A stretch of 64,000 bases of DNA from CAVVJA01 sp963809815 (lineage in GTDB: Bacteria; Actinomycetota; Actinomycetes; Mycobacteriales; Jatrophihabitantaceae): contig CAWELM010000018.1 in NCBI GenBank assembly GCA_963809815.1, forward strand, positions 1 to 64,000, in the 5' to 3' direction. Position 1 is the stretch's first letter, and every line of letters begins with the position of its first letter. This document shows positions 8,910 through 18,233 of this stretch, piece after piece. The position numbers and the translations under genes were made by a program. The notes under the pieces are model-generated. The model was given only the letters and a program-made list of their open reading frames with translations. It ran no database searches and was not told the DNA's origin.

Positions 8910-9162
8910 TTCGCAACGACCGCTAGAAACCGCCCACTGTGCACGCGCCTCGCCGTACACCCACACGCCGGGGAGATCCCACGGACGTCGAGCACGTGAG
9001 CGTGGATGACGACTCGGGCAACCGCCGTTCGACCCGATCAACCTAGATGCGCTATGACGGTATTCAACTGAATGAGCGCTCGGCGATCTCGGCGTTCGTG
9101 TGCATTCTTGGCAGCGCCGCTAGGCGGTGAGGTCGCGATCGGTCAATGCCTTCTTCAGCGCG

Positions 9163-9864
9163 TCAACTCGGCAGGATGTTGATGACTCTGGACACAACCA
9201 CCACGATCACGCCAAGTGAGATCAGCGACTGTAACGCCATGAGCGCCTTCGCGCGGGAAGTGAGTGGCATGGTGTCTGTCGGGCTGAACGCAACGGCGCT
9301 GGTGAACGCCACATAGAGGTAATCAGGGAACCGAGGTCGCCAGCCCGGAGCAGCCAACCCTGCCGTCACGGTCTGCGGGAACTGGAAATCCGGGTAGGGC
9401 ACCGCATCCCCGGCGCGTCCGGCCGGCCCACCGCTATCGAGCTGCCAGTACAGCAGCCCGAAGGTGATGACATTGGCCAACAGCACCAGCGATCCGGCGA
9501 TCAGAAGCCGGTTGGCGGTCAATGCGACCCCATCGACCTTGCCGCCGTCGAGGACCAGCACGACGAGCCGGGCCGCGGCAACGGCATTGGCCGCAATGAG
9601 CAAGCTGAACAGGAAAAGAATGATGGGCCGGAAGCGCCGCGGAACCGGCCCCGGCTTCGCGGCGATGATCAGCATGACCAGAAAGGCTGCGCTCTCGATC
9701 AGCGGGATCAGCGCAACCGGCCCGACTCGGTCGCGGGCCGGGATGAGCACCTGGGGCAGGATCGCGATGACGATCGCCACCAGCGGCCAGGTGTAACTCT
9801 CCGGCCGGCGCTCCTCCTGGCTTCCGCCCTGATCCGCTGCCGGCGGATCAGGCTCGATGCTCAC
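9163..9864 (-). CDS. Integral membrane protein, possible ion-channel-like C-terminus
   Basis: The protein has 233 residues with about six hydrophobic segments, starting with WPLVAIVIAILPQVLIPA. The C-terminal part reads PDYLYVAFTSAVAFSPTDTM followed by PLTSRAKALMALQSLISLGV, resembling the pore-and-inner-helix arrangement of two-TM ion-channel domains. A similar hydrophobic ending occurs in DUF1345 proteins, an alternative. An acidic/proline N-terminus precedes the first helix. It stands alone on the minus strand; ligand or ion is unknown. Confidence 0.7.
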   Translation of the reverse strand: MSIEPDPPAADQGGSQEERRPESYTWPLVAIVIAILPQVLIPARDRVGPVALIPLIESAAFLVMLIIAAKPGPVPRRFRPIILFLFSLLIAANAVAAARLVVLVLDGGKVDGVALTANRLLIAGSLVLLANVITFGLLYWQLDSGGPAGRAGDAVPYPDFQFPQTVTAGLAAPGWRPRFPDYLYVAFTSAVAFSPTDTMPLTSRAKALMALQSLISLGVIVVVVSRVINILPS

Positions 9865-10040
9865 CCATACTGGATATCACTGGGCCGCGAAACCCGAAGG
9901 CATGTCGCGACTGACTCGCTGGTGACGACCCCCAGCCGTCTCGCATGGTCTCCTCGCCCCCCACTTCAAACCTGGCTCAACGGCCCCGCCTGAGGCGTGC
10001 CGTACGCAGCTCCCCCGACCGTCGCTTGCCGCCGCGCGGC

Positions 10041-10274
10041 CTACGCTTGCGGCGTCTGGCCGCAGTTGACAAAGGAACCCAGAGTCGCGGCGACTGCGCC
10101 CGGTGCCGCGCGCGCAAGTGGGCTGACGACCCCAGTTCCAAAGCCAGGTCCGGCCAACGAGCTGTCAGCGACCCCAACGCAGTTGTGGCCGTTCGGGGTA
10201 GGACTAGCGGACACGGCAGCAGGAGCGGCCATTACTGCGACCGCGGTGATAACGCCCAAGAGCAGTGTTCGCAT
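10041..10274 (-). CDS. Small secreted protein
   Basis: The protein has 77 residues. MRTLLLGVITAVAVMAAPAA followed by VSA is a signal peptide with a probable cleavage after A-x-A, leaving about 50 residues. The mature part (NGHNCVGVADSSLAGPGF through LGSFVNCGQ) has exactly two cysteines that may form a disulfide. Such short Cys-pair exported proteins are common and uncharacterised in actinomycetes. No neighbour on the same strand is close enough to form an operon. Confidence 0.6.
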   Translation of the reverse strand: MRTLLLGVITAVAVMAAPAAVSASPTPNGHNCVGVADSSLAGPGFGTGVVSPLARAAPGAVAATLGSFVNCGQTPQA

Positions 10275-10401
10275 ACTTGCCTCCGATCTTGGCTATCACT
10301 TCGTCGTTGCCGAAGCTATATGCCTTCCGGATGCGACAAAAGGCGGTTAGGTCCAGGGCTCCAGAACCGCTGTCGTTACGCGCGTTCTCGAACTAGGCCC
10401 C

Positions 10402-10509
10402 GTGAATCATGTCGTCTTTGTCGTCGCCAGCGTCATCCTGTTGCTCGCCTGTGGCATCGGGGTGCCCGCGAGGTCGAACGGTGCGCCAGTAAATCCGATA
10501 TCGACCTGA
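10402..10509 (+). pseudogene. Possible N-terminal stub of a small membrane protein cut by the IS256 remnant
   Basis: A GTG at 10402 opens a frame beginning VNHVVFVVASVILLLACGIG and continuing VPARSNGAPVNP. It looks like the first membrane helix and following basic loop of a small membrane protein. It stops a few residues after it runs into antisense transposase sequence at about 10500. It may be a truncated gene or chance. Confidence 0.25.
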
Positions 10510-10790
10510 CCGGTGGCCTCGGTCAGCACCGACTTGGCCCTGGTGCCGTTGCGGATGTTGCCGCTCCCGGCGCCGGCCGGGTCGTGCTTCTCATAGCCGA
10601 GGTGCTCGGTCATCTCCTCATCGAGCGCGGTCTCGATCACCGTCTTGGTCAGCTGCTTGAGTAGCCCGTCCGGCCCGGTCAACGACGGCCCACGCTCGCG
10701 GGCCTGCCGCACCAACTCCGCCGCCGCCAGCTGCTCCGGCGACTGCTCCTGCTTCTTCTTCGCTGCCATGCCTTGCAGTGTCGCGGTCAT
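10407..10790 (-). mobile_element. IS256-family (mutator-type) transposase remnant, N-terminal
   Basis: The frame from the ATG at 10790 gives MTATLQGM and then LTGPDGLLKQLTKTVIETAL, DEEMTEHLGYEKHDPAGAG and NIRNGTRAKSVLTEATGQVD, the standard N-terminus of actinobacterial IS256 transposases. Homology stops after GQVDI at about 10500, where the family normally continues with a D-V-P-R motif; what follows is unrelated. The catalytic DDE core is absent, so the element is dead. The frame's own stop is at 10407. Confidence 0.85.
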
Positions 10791-10869
10791 CACCGCCACC
10801 TTCCCCGCCAAACCCTCAGGGCCGGCGCGTCAGGCCAGAAACACCGTTAAATCCACAATCCCGTCGGGG

Positions 10870-11040
10870 CCGCGCTCGGAGCGACACCGCTGGGATGATC
10901 ACGCCCGGTTCATGGACGCCCTCGTCGAGGAGGGTGTCGTCCTCCTCGCCGGCCGGGTCGGCAACGGCGAGCGAGTCGTGCTGTCTGGTAGTCGAGGGTC
11001 CCGACGCACTCTCCCTCGTAGGGCGCATACGCAATTTTCG
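10870..11040 (+). pseudogene. YCII-domain protein remnant (frameshifted)
   Basis: The plus strand encodes WDDHARFMDALVEEGVVLLA followed by GRVGNGERV and then, in another frame, LVVEGPDALSLVG. This is the order of motifs in YCII-related (YciI-like) small proteins: the H-x-x-F-M-D-x-L-V-x-E-G helix, a G-G-x-x-x-G-E loop, then a V-V-E strand. The frame break falls near 10978. N-terminal residues are missing. It is a decayed relic next to the IS256 remnant. Confidence 0.5.
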
Positions 11041-11371
11041 GGAATTCGACGCCGACGTACAAGGCTGGTGTCCAACGGGCTTGTTGTAGACGGCTGAGCT
11101 GGGTATGACAGCTGGGATGGCGGAGTTGCGTTGTGCTCTGCTTGGGTGTGCGGCGGGTTGCTGCGCCACTTTGTCCTGCCGAGCTCCAGCCGGGTGGACG
11201 TTGGCGCCGCGTTCGTCCTGCTTGAGCGCGGCGACCGCTCCAAGTGGATCGGGACCACGGCTCGATTGAGGTCCGATTGCGGCAACCTCGAGCGACAGGC
11301 GCGCATAATCACGAGCCGTCTTCGAGCGGCGGCGAGCGAAACCCACACGATATTCGGCGATCGGTGTGGTG
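11041..11371. other. Spacer with no recognisable gene
   Basis: These 330 bases lie between the YCII remnant and the 3' end of the LigD-type pseudogene. Open frames exist on both strands but have no start signals or family features. I see nothing functional here. Confidence 0.4.
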
Positions 11372-12441
11372 TCAGTCGAGCTGTTGCGGCTCGACATCCC
11401 CGGCCGTCGCCGGCTCTCCCGCCCAGTTCGCTTTGTTCATCCGGGACGGTTGAACGCGCGGCGGCTCGCCTTCCTGTTCGGGAAAGTTCGGCGGATACGG
11501 CGCATCGCCGAGGCCGCGGTCGCGCTCGTCTCGATCGGCCCAGTCCAGCAACGGTTCGATCGACCACACCGCGTCGTCGATGCCGGCGTGCAGGTCGCCG
11601 AGCTCGGCGAAACGCGCCGGCATCGTGGCTATGGTGAAGTCCGCGCATCTCCACGTCCGGGAGCTCCTGCCCAGGTCACCGGAGCGCTGACACCGGACCC
11701 CACGGCAAGCCGCGGACACTGAATAAGCGAAGCGATGGTGCGGTCGCGAGCGTTCTGGTTGTAGTCGACGAAGATCGCCCGGGTGCGCTCCTCCTTCCAC
11801 CAGGCGGTGGTGACCAGATCCGGGGCCCGACGTTCGATCTCGCGGGCGAAGGCGAGCGCGGCTCGTCGGACCTCGCGGAACCCGAATCGTGGCTCGATGC
11901 GCACGTAAACGTGGATGCCGCGCGATCCTGACGTCTTGGGCCAACCGACCGCACCCAGCTCGTCCAGCGTCTCGTGGACGATCGCCGCGACCTGCTTGGC
12001 CTCATCCAGGCCGGCTCCGGGCTGCGGGTCGAGGTCGATCCGCAGCTCATCGGGATGCTCGGTGTCGGCCCGGCGAGAGTGCCACGGGTGGAACTCCACG
12101 GTGGACATCTGTACCGCCCACACCACGCTGGCGAGCTCGGTCACACACAGCTCGGCGGCTGACCGGCCGGACGGGAACTTCACCTCCGCGGTCTGCACCC
12201 ACTCAGGAGCGCCCTTGGGCAACCGCTTCTGGTAGATCTTTTCCCCGTCCACGCCGTCCGGGTAGCGATGCAGCATGCACGGCCGCTCGCGCAGAGCCCG
12301 CACGATGCCGTCGCCCACAGCCAGGTAGTAGTTGACGAGATCGAGCTTGGTCTCGCCGCGGGTACTGAAGTACACCCGGTCGGGGTGGCTGACGCGCACC
12401 GTCCGCTCTCCGACCGTGACCTCGGTGTAGGGCGACGCCAT
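11372..12441 (-). pseudogene. LigD-type DNA primase/polymerase (PolDom), 3' part frameshifted
   Basis: The first 238 residues from the ATG at 12441 are a well-kept archaeo-eukaryotic primase-type polymerase domain. Catalytic Asp136 and Asp138 are in RIDLDPQPG, SGSRGIHV is at 171-178, and the third Asp is in VDYNQN at 226. Such domains work with Ku in end joining; stand-alone versions resemble M. tuberculosis Rv3730c. After RTIAS the frame changes and ends early at 11629. The true C-terminus (ADFTIATMPARFAELGD to GEPPRVQPSR) continues in another frame to 11372. At least one, probably several, indels lie between about 11760 and 11650. The ORF ending at 11629 would keep the catalytic core, so residual activity is possible. 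Confidence 0.8.
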
Positions 12442-12478
12442 GACGCGACGGTAGTGCCAGCGAGCGACCTACGCTGGA

Positions 12479-12733
12479 ATGGTGCGCACCGACGAATGGA
12501 TCCACGAAGAGCCGGATGAGCCGCGCCGGATCCCGGAACCGGACTTCGCCTGGGGGCGCACGGCCAACCCGAACACCGCTGACGGCGAGCTGCAGAACAT
12601 TGCCGCCTTCAGCGCTGGCCTGAGCCGGCTGTCGGGTCCCCGGCGCACCGCGGCCGTCGTCGTCGTATGGCTCATTCTGGCTGGCTTCGCGCTCGCAATT
12701 GCCTTCGGTGTGATCGGCATCTTCGAACTCTGA
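12479..12733 (+). CDS. Small single-pass membrane protein
   Basis: The protein has 84 residues: an acidic, Pro-rich N-terminal half (DEWIHEEPDEPRRIPEPDF) followed by one C-terminal membrane helix (AAVVVVWLILAGFALAIAFG). It is divergent from the polymerase gene 37 bases away and precedes msrB by about 80 bases. The start lies 5 bases after a weak CTGGA. I do not know its role. Confidence 0.65.
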   Translation: MVRTDEWIHEEPDEPRRIPEPDFAWGRTANPNTADGELQNIAAFSAGLSRLSGPRRTAAVVVVWLILAGFALAIAFGVIGIFEL

Positions 12734-12812
12734 CCGACGTACGCCGTCGCCTGGACGAGCAGACCTGGCGCCGGCGTGTCACGTCGGAGTCTCGCCACGT
12801 ACCGTCGATGGC

Positions 12813-13244
12813 ATGACGGAGACCGACCGAGCCAACGTAGCCAAGACCGATGAGCAATGGCGGGCCGAGCTGTCGCCCGAGGAGTACGCGGTGCTCCGGC
12901 GCGCGGCCACCGAGCGGCCGTTCACCGGCGAGTACACCGACAACAAGCGAGTCGGGGTGTATCGCTGCCGCGCTTGTGGCGCCGAACTCTTCCGCAGCGA
13001 GGCGAAGTTCGATTCGCATTGCGGCTGGCCGAGCTTCTTCACACCACTTGCGGGCGACCGGGTCATCGAGCGGGCCGACGGCAACCTCGGCATGCGGCGC
13101 GTCGAGGTCATTTGTGCCAACTGCCACAGCCATCTGGGCCACGTGTTCGAAGGCGAGGGTTACGGCACTCCCACCGATCTGCGCTACTGCATCAACTCGA
13201 TCGCGCTCACGTTCGAGGAGGAAGCACCGGCCGAGACTGCGTGA
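12813..13244 (+). CDS. msrB: Peptide-methionine (R)-S-oxide reductase
   Basis: The protein has 143 residues. It reduces methionine-R-sulfoxide in proteins with thioredoxin as electron donor. Zinc ligands are Cys52/Cys55 (CRAC) and Cys101/Cys104 (CANC). HCGWPSFF lies at 69-76, and the catalytic cysteine is Cys126 in RYCINS. All residues needed for activity are present and the length is typical. It is cytosolic, with no signal peptide. It is probably monocistronic; sppA starts 36 bases downstream and could be co-transcribed. Confidence 0.96.
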   Translation: MTETDRANVAKTDEQWRAELSPEEYAVLRRAATERPFTGEYTDNKRVGVYRCRACGAELFRSEAKFDSHCGWPSFFTPLAGDRVIERADGNLGMRRVEVICANCHSHLGHVFEGEGYGTPTDLRYCINSIALTFEEEAPAETA

Positions 13245-13280
13245 CGTTCGTCAGTCTGACCTCGCCGTTACGGTGAGACT

Positions 13281-14918
13281 ATGCCGCTGCCTGGTCACCG
13301 ACCGCCTCTGCTGCTCGAACTCGACCTGACCGAACTTCCGATCTCGCCGGGCGTGGACGACCCCCTCGCGCGGTTTCGTGCCCGCGGACACCATCAGCTG
13401 CGTCCGACCTTGCGCGCGCTGCACGATGCCGCGGCCGATCGCCACGTCGTCGGCCTGATTGCGAAGGTCGGCGCATCCCTGCCCTGGGCGGCAATGCAGG
13501 AACTCCGCCTGGGCGTCCGGGCATTCGCCGCGAGTGGCAAGCCCACGCTGGCCTGGGCGGAGGACTTCGGCGAAGAGTCCGGCGGCATGGCGGGGTACGT
13601 GCTCGCGACCGGTTTCGACGAGATCTGGCTGCAACCCGGCAGCGGAGTGGGCTTGCTCGGTGTAGGGGTGGAAGCAACCTTCGTCCGGGGCGCGCTCGAC
13701 CGGCTAGGCATCGAGCCGCAGCTCGAGCAGCGGCACGAATACAAGAACGCCGCTGACCTCGTGCTCCGGACCGAATTCACCGAGGCCCACCGGACCGCCC
13801 TTGATCGGCTCGCCGAGTCGATCTTCGCCGACGCGGTCGGGGCGATCGCCGAGGGGCGGCGAATGGACGTCGCCCGAGTGCGCGAGCTCACAGATACCGG
13901 CCCGCGGACGGCCGCCGAGGCGCGAGACGTCGGGCTGGTCGATCGGCTGGGATACCGCGACGAGGCCTACGCCGCCATGCAGGAGCGGGTCGGCGCCGGC
14001 GCCGGACTGCTGTTCGCCGACCGCTGGCGGCCTCGCCGGCGGCCGCATGTCTTGGCGCGTCGGAGGCGCCACCTCGCGCTCGTCGAGGCGCGCGGGGTGA
14101 TCGTGTCCGGGCGCACTCGCCGAGGCGCGACCGGCCGCCAGATTGGCGCCGACTCGATCGGCGCGGCGTTGCGCGCCGCGAGGGAGGACGACCATGTCGG
14201 CGCGGTCGTGTTGCACGTCGACTCCCCCGGCGGCTCGGCCGTTGCCTCCGAGACGATCTGGCGCGAGGTGTGCCGGGTGCGCGAGAGCGGCAAACCCGTC
14301 GTCGTCTCCATGGGCGTCGCTGCCGCCTCCGGTGGTTATTTCATCGCCTGCCCGGCCGACGTGATCGTGGCGTTGCCCGCGACATTGACCGGATCCATCG
14401 GGGTGTTCGGCGGCAAGATCGTGGTGCGTGAACTATTCGACCGGGTGGGCCTGAACACGGGAACAGTTTCCCACGGCGCCCGATCGCTGATGTTCTCCTC
14501 CCGACGGGGCTTCAGCGACGACGAGCGCGAGCGGCTGGCGGCCATCATCGACGGGCTCTACGACGACTTCGTGGCCAAGGTTGCGCAGGGCCGAGGCCGC
14601 TCAGTTGCCGAGATCGACAACATCGCCCGCGGCCGGGTGTGGACCGGCCGCGACGCCCTCGACATCGGGCTGGTTGACGAACTCGGTGGTATGCGCGACG
14701 CCGTCCGCATCGCTCGCGCCCGGGCCGACCTGCCGGCCGACGCGCCGGTCCACGCCGCGGTGCGCATTTCGCCGTGGGCCAGGCTCGGACGCCCGAAGAG
14801 CAGCGCGGACCCCCGAGCGGCGCGCAGCGTGCTGTTGCCGACGACTGCCGACATCGCGGCCATGCTGGGCCTGCCGACGACGGCTGCTCTCCGAATGCCG
14901 CCGATCAAGATCCTCTAA
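13281..14918 (+). CDS. sppA: SppA-type protease (signal peptide peptidase, 67K type)
   Basis: The protein has 545 residues and two tandem ClpP-like domains, as in E. coli SppA. The general-base lysine is Lys155 in HEYKNAAD of the first domain, and the nucleophile is Ser350 in AAASGGYFIA of the second. HVDSPGGSA at 312-320 forms the oxyanion region. No N-terminal membrane helix is visible, unlike E. coli SppA, which suggests a peripheral or cytosolic enzyme. It degrades cleaved signal peptides and membrane-protein fragments (family knowledge). It is convergent with hemQ. Confidence 0.9.
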   Translation: MPLPGHRPPLLLELDLTELPISPGVDDPLARFRARGHHQLRPTLRALHDAAADRHVVGLIAKVGASLPWAAMQELRLGVRAFAASGKPTLAWAEDFGEESGGMAGYVLATGFDEIWLQPGSGVGLLGVGVEATFVRGALDRLGIEPQLEQRHEYKNAADLVLRTEFTEAHRTALDRLAESIFADAVGAIAEGRRMDVARVRELTDTGPRTAAEARDVGLVDRLGYRDEAYAAMQERVGAGAGLLFADRWRPRRRPHVLARRRRHLALVEARGVIVSGRTRRGATGRQIGADSIGAALRAAREDDHVGAVVLHVDSPGGSAVASETIWREVCRVRESGKPVVVSMGVAAASGGYFIACPADVIVALPATLTGSIGVFGGKIVVRELFDRVGLNTGTVSHGARSLMFSSRRGFSDDERERLAAIIDGLYDDFVAKVAQGRGRSVAEIDNIARGRVWTGRDALDIGLVDELGGMRDAVRIARARADLPADAPVHAAVRISPWARLGRPKSSADPRAARSVLLPTTADIAAMLGLPTTAALRMPPIKIL

Positions 14919-14976
14919 TCAGGGCGGCGCTATCGCAGCATTGTCGCGCAGCTCGCAAACGATCTCCCGGATGGGG

Positions 14977-15672
14977 TTACGGCAACACCGAGACGATCTC
15001 GGCCACGCTGCGCCGGGTGCCGGTGTAGAACGGCACCTCCTCGCGAACATGCCGTCGGGTCTCGGACGACCGCAGGTGCCGCATGAGATCCACGATGCGG
15101 TGCAGCTCGTCGGCCTCGAATGCCAGCACCCACTCGTAGTCTCCGAGCGCGAACGCAGCAACGGTGTTCGCCCGGACGTCCGGGTAGTCGCGCGCCAGCT
15201 GGCCATGCTCGGCCAGAAGCGCTCGGCGTTCGCCCTCAGGTAACAGATACCACTCGTAGGAGCGGACGAACGGGTAGACGCATACGTAGCGTCGCGGCTC
15301 CTCTTCGGCCAGGAAGGCCGGGATGTGGCTGCGGTTGAACTCGGCCGGGCGATGCAGCGCCATGACCGACCAGACCGGATCGAGATGTTGCCCGAGGCGC
15401 GTACGCCGAAGGCGACTATAGGCGTCCTGGAGTGCCTCAGCCGTCTGGGCGTGCCACCACACCATCAGATCGGCGTCGGCCCGTAGCGCGCTGACGTCGT
15501 AGGTACCGCGGACCGTGATGTCTTTGGCGGCCAGCTGCTCGAACAGCGCCGCAACCTCATCGGCGAGGGTCGGCCGATCACCATCGCCTATTGGTCGTTC
15601 GACCCGAAATACCGACCAGCCGGTGTACCGGATAGCCGCGTTCAGTTCGCGGGCTTTCTTTCCGTCGACCAT
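14977..15672 (-). CDS. hemQ: Coproheme decarboxylase (HemQ/ChdC)
   Basis: The protein has 231 residues of the chlorite dismutase fold. It performs the last step of the coproporphyrin-dependent haem pathway, decarboxylating coproheme to haem b with peroxide. Visible family landmarks are LHRPAEFNRSHIPAFL, YVCVYPFVRSYEWYLLP (containing the reactive tyrosine) and LLAEHGQLARDY, whose His is the expected proximal haem ligand. I start at the ATG of MVDGKKARELNAAIRY, which matches the M. tuberculosis Rv2676c N-terminus; GAGG precedes it by four bases and the cgoX stop lies just upstream. A start eight codons earlier would overlap cgoX. It is third in the hemE-cgoX-hemQ operon. Confidence 0.95.
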   Translation of the reverse strand: MVDGKKARELNAAIRYTGWSVFRVERPIGDGDRPTLADEVAALFEQLAAKDITVRGTYDVSALRADADLMVWWHAQTAEALQDAYSRLRRTRLGQHLDPVWSVMALHRPAEFNRSHIPAFLAEEEPRRYVCVYPFVRSYEWYLLPEGERRALLAEHGQLARDYPDVRANTVAAFALGDYEWVLAFEADELHRIVDLMRHLRSSETRRHVREEVPFYTGTRRSVAEIVSVLP

Positions 15673-15676
15673 GACC

Positions 15677-17068
15677 TCATTGTCCCGTGTGAGCAAAGGC
15701 TGCGCAGGCCTGCGCGGCGGCTGCGTGAGCGCAACCGATGCAGGCCGGGATGCCGAGCCCGTCGTACGCGGCGCCGCACACAGCCAGGCCGGGAACCGCC
15801 GCGACCGCCCGCCGGATGCGCGCGATCCGGTCGAGGTGGCCGATCCCGTACTGCGGCAGGCCGCCGCCCCATCGCGTGACCAGGGCGTCTATCGGAGCGG
15901 CTGTGATGCCCAGCAACGTACGCAGTTCACCGCGAACCAACACGACCAGTTCGTCGTCCGAGCGCTGCAAATCGCGCGTCTCGCCGACGCGCCCGACCGA
16001 CGCGCGGAGCACCGTCAGCCCGGGTGGCCACCCGGGCCACTTCTGCGATGTCAGCGTGATTCCCTTGACGGCCAACCCCTCCCGGGCGCCGACGAGCAGC
16101 CCGCTTCCCGGCGGCAGCCGGACGTCGAGATAGGCCAGCGTCACGATGGCGACGCTCGCGGTCTCGATCGCGGCCAATTCCGTTGCCGCGCCCGGCGCGA
16201 CCGCCCGCAAGACGCCGGCGGCCTTGGCCGGCGGAACGGCAACAATGACCGCGTCGGCGGCAAGCCGCTCCGTTCGCGGCACCGGGCCGCAGTCGAGTGT
16301 GAACCCCTCCGGAGTTCCCCCGATCGAGCGCACGGTCACACCAGTGCGCACGGTGAAGCGTCCGGATGCGGCGAGCGCGGCCGGGAGCCGGCCGACGCCG
16401 CCGGTGATCGCCGCGAACACCGAACCAGCCGCCGAGTTTCTGGCGCCATCACCGGGCGCGGCGGCGGCGCGCGCTGCGGTGACGAGCGAGCCGCCCTCAC
16501 GCAGTTGCGCCGCCAGGGCCGGCAGCGCCGCCTGCAGCGAGATCCGGTCGGCTCGTCCGGCGTACACACCGGCCAGCAGCGGCTCGACCAGCCGATCGAC
16601 GACTTCGTCTCCGAGCCGATCCCGAACCAATTGACCGACGCCGATGTCTCCCACCAGTGGCGGCAACCCCGGCCGCGTCGGCTCGACCTCGATGGCGGAC
16701 AGCGACGAGGCACTGAGCAGGCCGGATGCCCGCGCGGCCGCGACGTCGAACGGAACGCCCATCAGCGTTCCCGCCGGGAGCGGGTGCAACGCTCCCGCTG
16801 CGTAGACGGACGCGGAGGTCGTCACCGCATCGACTAGATCGTCACCGAGACCTGCGGCCCGAGTGAGATCGAGTGCCTCTGGCCGCCGAGTCAGCATGGC
16901 TTCGGCGCCGACGTCAACGGGCTGGCCGGCGACCGAGGCGACGCGAAGCTTGCCACCGACCTGCGGTGTCGCTTCGAGCACGGTCACAGCGGCCGCGGGA
17001 GCACGATGGCAGACCGACCAGGCCGCGGCCAGTCCGGCAATGCCTCCGCCGACGACTACGACATCCAC
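15677..17068 (-). CDS. hemY: Coproporphyrinogen III oxidase (CgoX/HemY)
   Basis: The protein has 463 residues. This FAD enzyme oxidises coproporphyrinogen III to coproporphyrin III in actinobacteria and Firmicutes. The N-terminal GGGIAGLAAAW is the dinucleotide-binding fold, and the C-terminal AVCGAAYDGLGIPACIG contacts FAD. Sequence and position match M. tuberculosis Rv2677c. The start is GTG at 17068, one base after the hemE stop, so translation is probably coupled. The hemQ start follows its stop by four bases. Old annotations call it protoporphyrinogen oxidase hemG. Confidence 0.94.
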   Translation of the reverse strand: MDVVVVGGGIAGLAAAWSVCHRAPAAAVTVLEATPQVGGKLRVASVAGQPVDVGAEAMLTRRPEALDLTRAAGLGDDLVDAVTTSASVYAAGALHPLPAGTLMGVPFDVAAARASGLLSASSLSAIEVEPTRPGLPPLVGDIGVGQLVRDRLGDEVVDRLVEPLLAGVYAGRADRISLQAALPALAAQLREGGSLVTAARAAAAPGDGARNSAAGSVFAAITGGVGRLPAALAASGRFTVRTGVTVRSIGGTPEGFTLDCGPVPRTERLAADAVIVAVPPAKAAGVLRAVAPGAATELAAIETASVAIVTLAYLDVRLPPGSGLLVGAREGLAVKGITLTSQKWPGWPPGLTVLRASVGRVGETRDLQRSDDELVVLVRGELRTLLGITAAPIDALVTRWGGGLPQYGIGHLDRIARIRRAVAAVPGLAVCGAAYDGLGIPACIGCAHAAAAQACAAFAHTGQ

Positions 17069-17069
17069 G

Positions 17070-18114
17070 TCAGTCGGTCAGCTCCTTGACCAGCGCAACG
17101 ACTCGAGTCAGCACATCGGGATCGGTCTCGGGTAGTACCCCGTGGCCGAGATTGAAGATGTGCCCGCCGGCGCAGTGCCCTTCGGCCACAATGCGACGCA
17201 CTTCAGCGTCGACAACCGGCCATTCCGCGAGCAGCAACGCCGGGTCGAGATTGCCCTGGACCACGGCGCTCGTGCCGATGCGCCGCGCGGCCTCCGGCAG
17301 CGGCACCCGCCAGTCGACGCCAACCACCTCGGCACCGGCGGCCCGCATCAGCGCGAGCAGCTCGCCTGACCCCACACCGAAGTGGATGCGCGGCACGCCA
17401 CGCCCAGTGAGCGACTCCAGGACGGCCCGGCTGTGCGGAAGCACGAACCGCTCGTAATCAGCGGCCGACAACGCCCCGGCCCACGAGTCGAACAGCTGCA
17501 CCGCGGCGGCGCCCGCGTCGACCTGGACCCTCAGATAGGTCGCGGAGATGCGCTGCCAGCCGGGCCAGCAGCGAGTGCCACAGCGCCGGCTCGCCGTGCA
17601 TCAGGGCCTTGGTGCGGGCGTGCTCGCGAGACGGACCGCCCTCGATCAGGTAGCTGGCGAGCGTGAACGGAGCTCCGGCAAAGCCGATGAGGGGCGTTGC
17701 GCCCAACTCGGCCACGAGAGCCGACACCGCCTGGCTGAGATACGGCACCTCGCTCGGTTCCAGCGGGCGGAGTCGATCGACGTCGCTCATCGTGCGCATC
17801 GGCTTCTCCACCACCGGACCGACGCCGGAGACGATGTCCACGCCGACTCCGACCGCCGCGAGCGGGACGACGATGTCGGAGAACAGGATCGCGGCATCGA
17901 CTCCGTGCCGGCGCACGGGCTGGAGGGTGAGCTCAGTGATCAGCTCGGGAGTCCGGCAGGCCTCGAGCATGCTCGTTCCGGCCCGTGCCTGCCGGTACTC
18001 GGGGAGCGATCGACCCGCTTGCCGCATGAACCACACCGGTGGCCGAGGCCCGGGACGCCCGGACGCAGCTCGCACCAGCAGCGAGTCCGCCGCCGGGTGC
18101 GGGGCATTCGTCAT
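17070..18114 (-). pseudogene. hemE: Uroporphyrinogen decarboxylase (hemE) with an apparent +1 frameshift
   Basis: HemE converts uroporphyrinogen III to coproporphyrinogen III. From the ATG at 18114 the frame is typical (PVWFMRQAGRSLPEYR near the start, ILFSDIVVPL, FAGAPFTLASYLIEGG) until SLLARLAAH. It then goes out of phase and stops at 17458. The rest (VQLFDSWAGALSAADYERF, HFGVGSGELL, QGNLDPALLL, NLGHGVLPETDPD) is intact in the next frame to 17070. Removing one base within 17549-17554 (GCAGCGCATC read on the minus strand) rejoins the two into a normal protein of about 347 residues. Because haem synthesis genes downstream are intact, a sequencing or assembly error is a serious alternative to real loss. 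GAGG lies 7 bases before the start. Confidence 0.85.
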
Positions 18115-18233
18115 CACGCCTCATCGTGCCATGCCGTCGCTATCGACTTCGGGGACGGCGAGCCTCCTAGATTCAGCCCGCGGGCTGTGCGAGCGTCATC
18201 CAGGTAACGACGGACCAACCACTGGAGCACACG

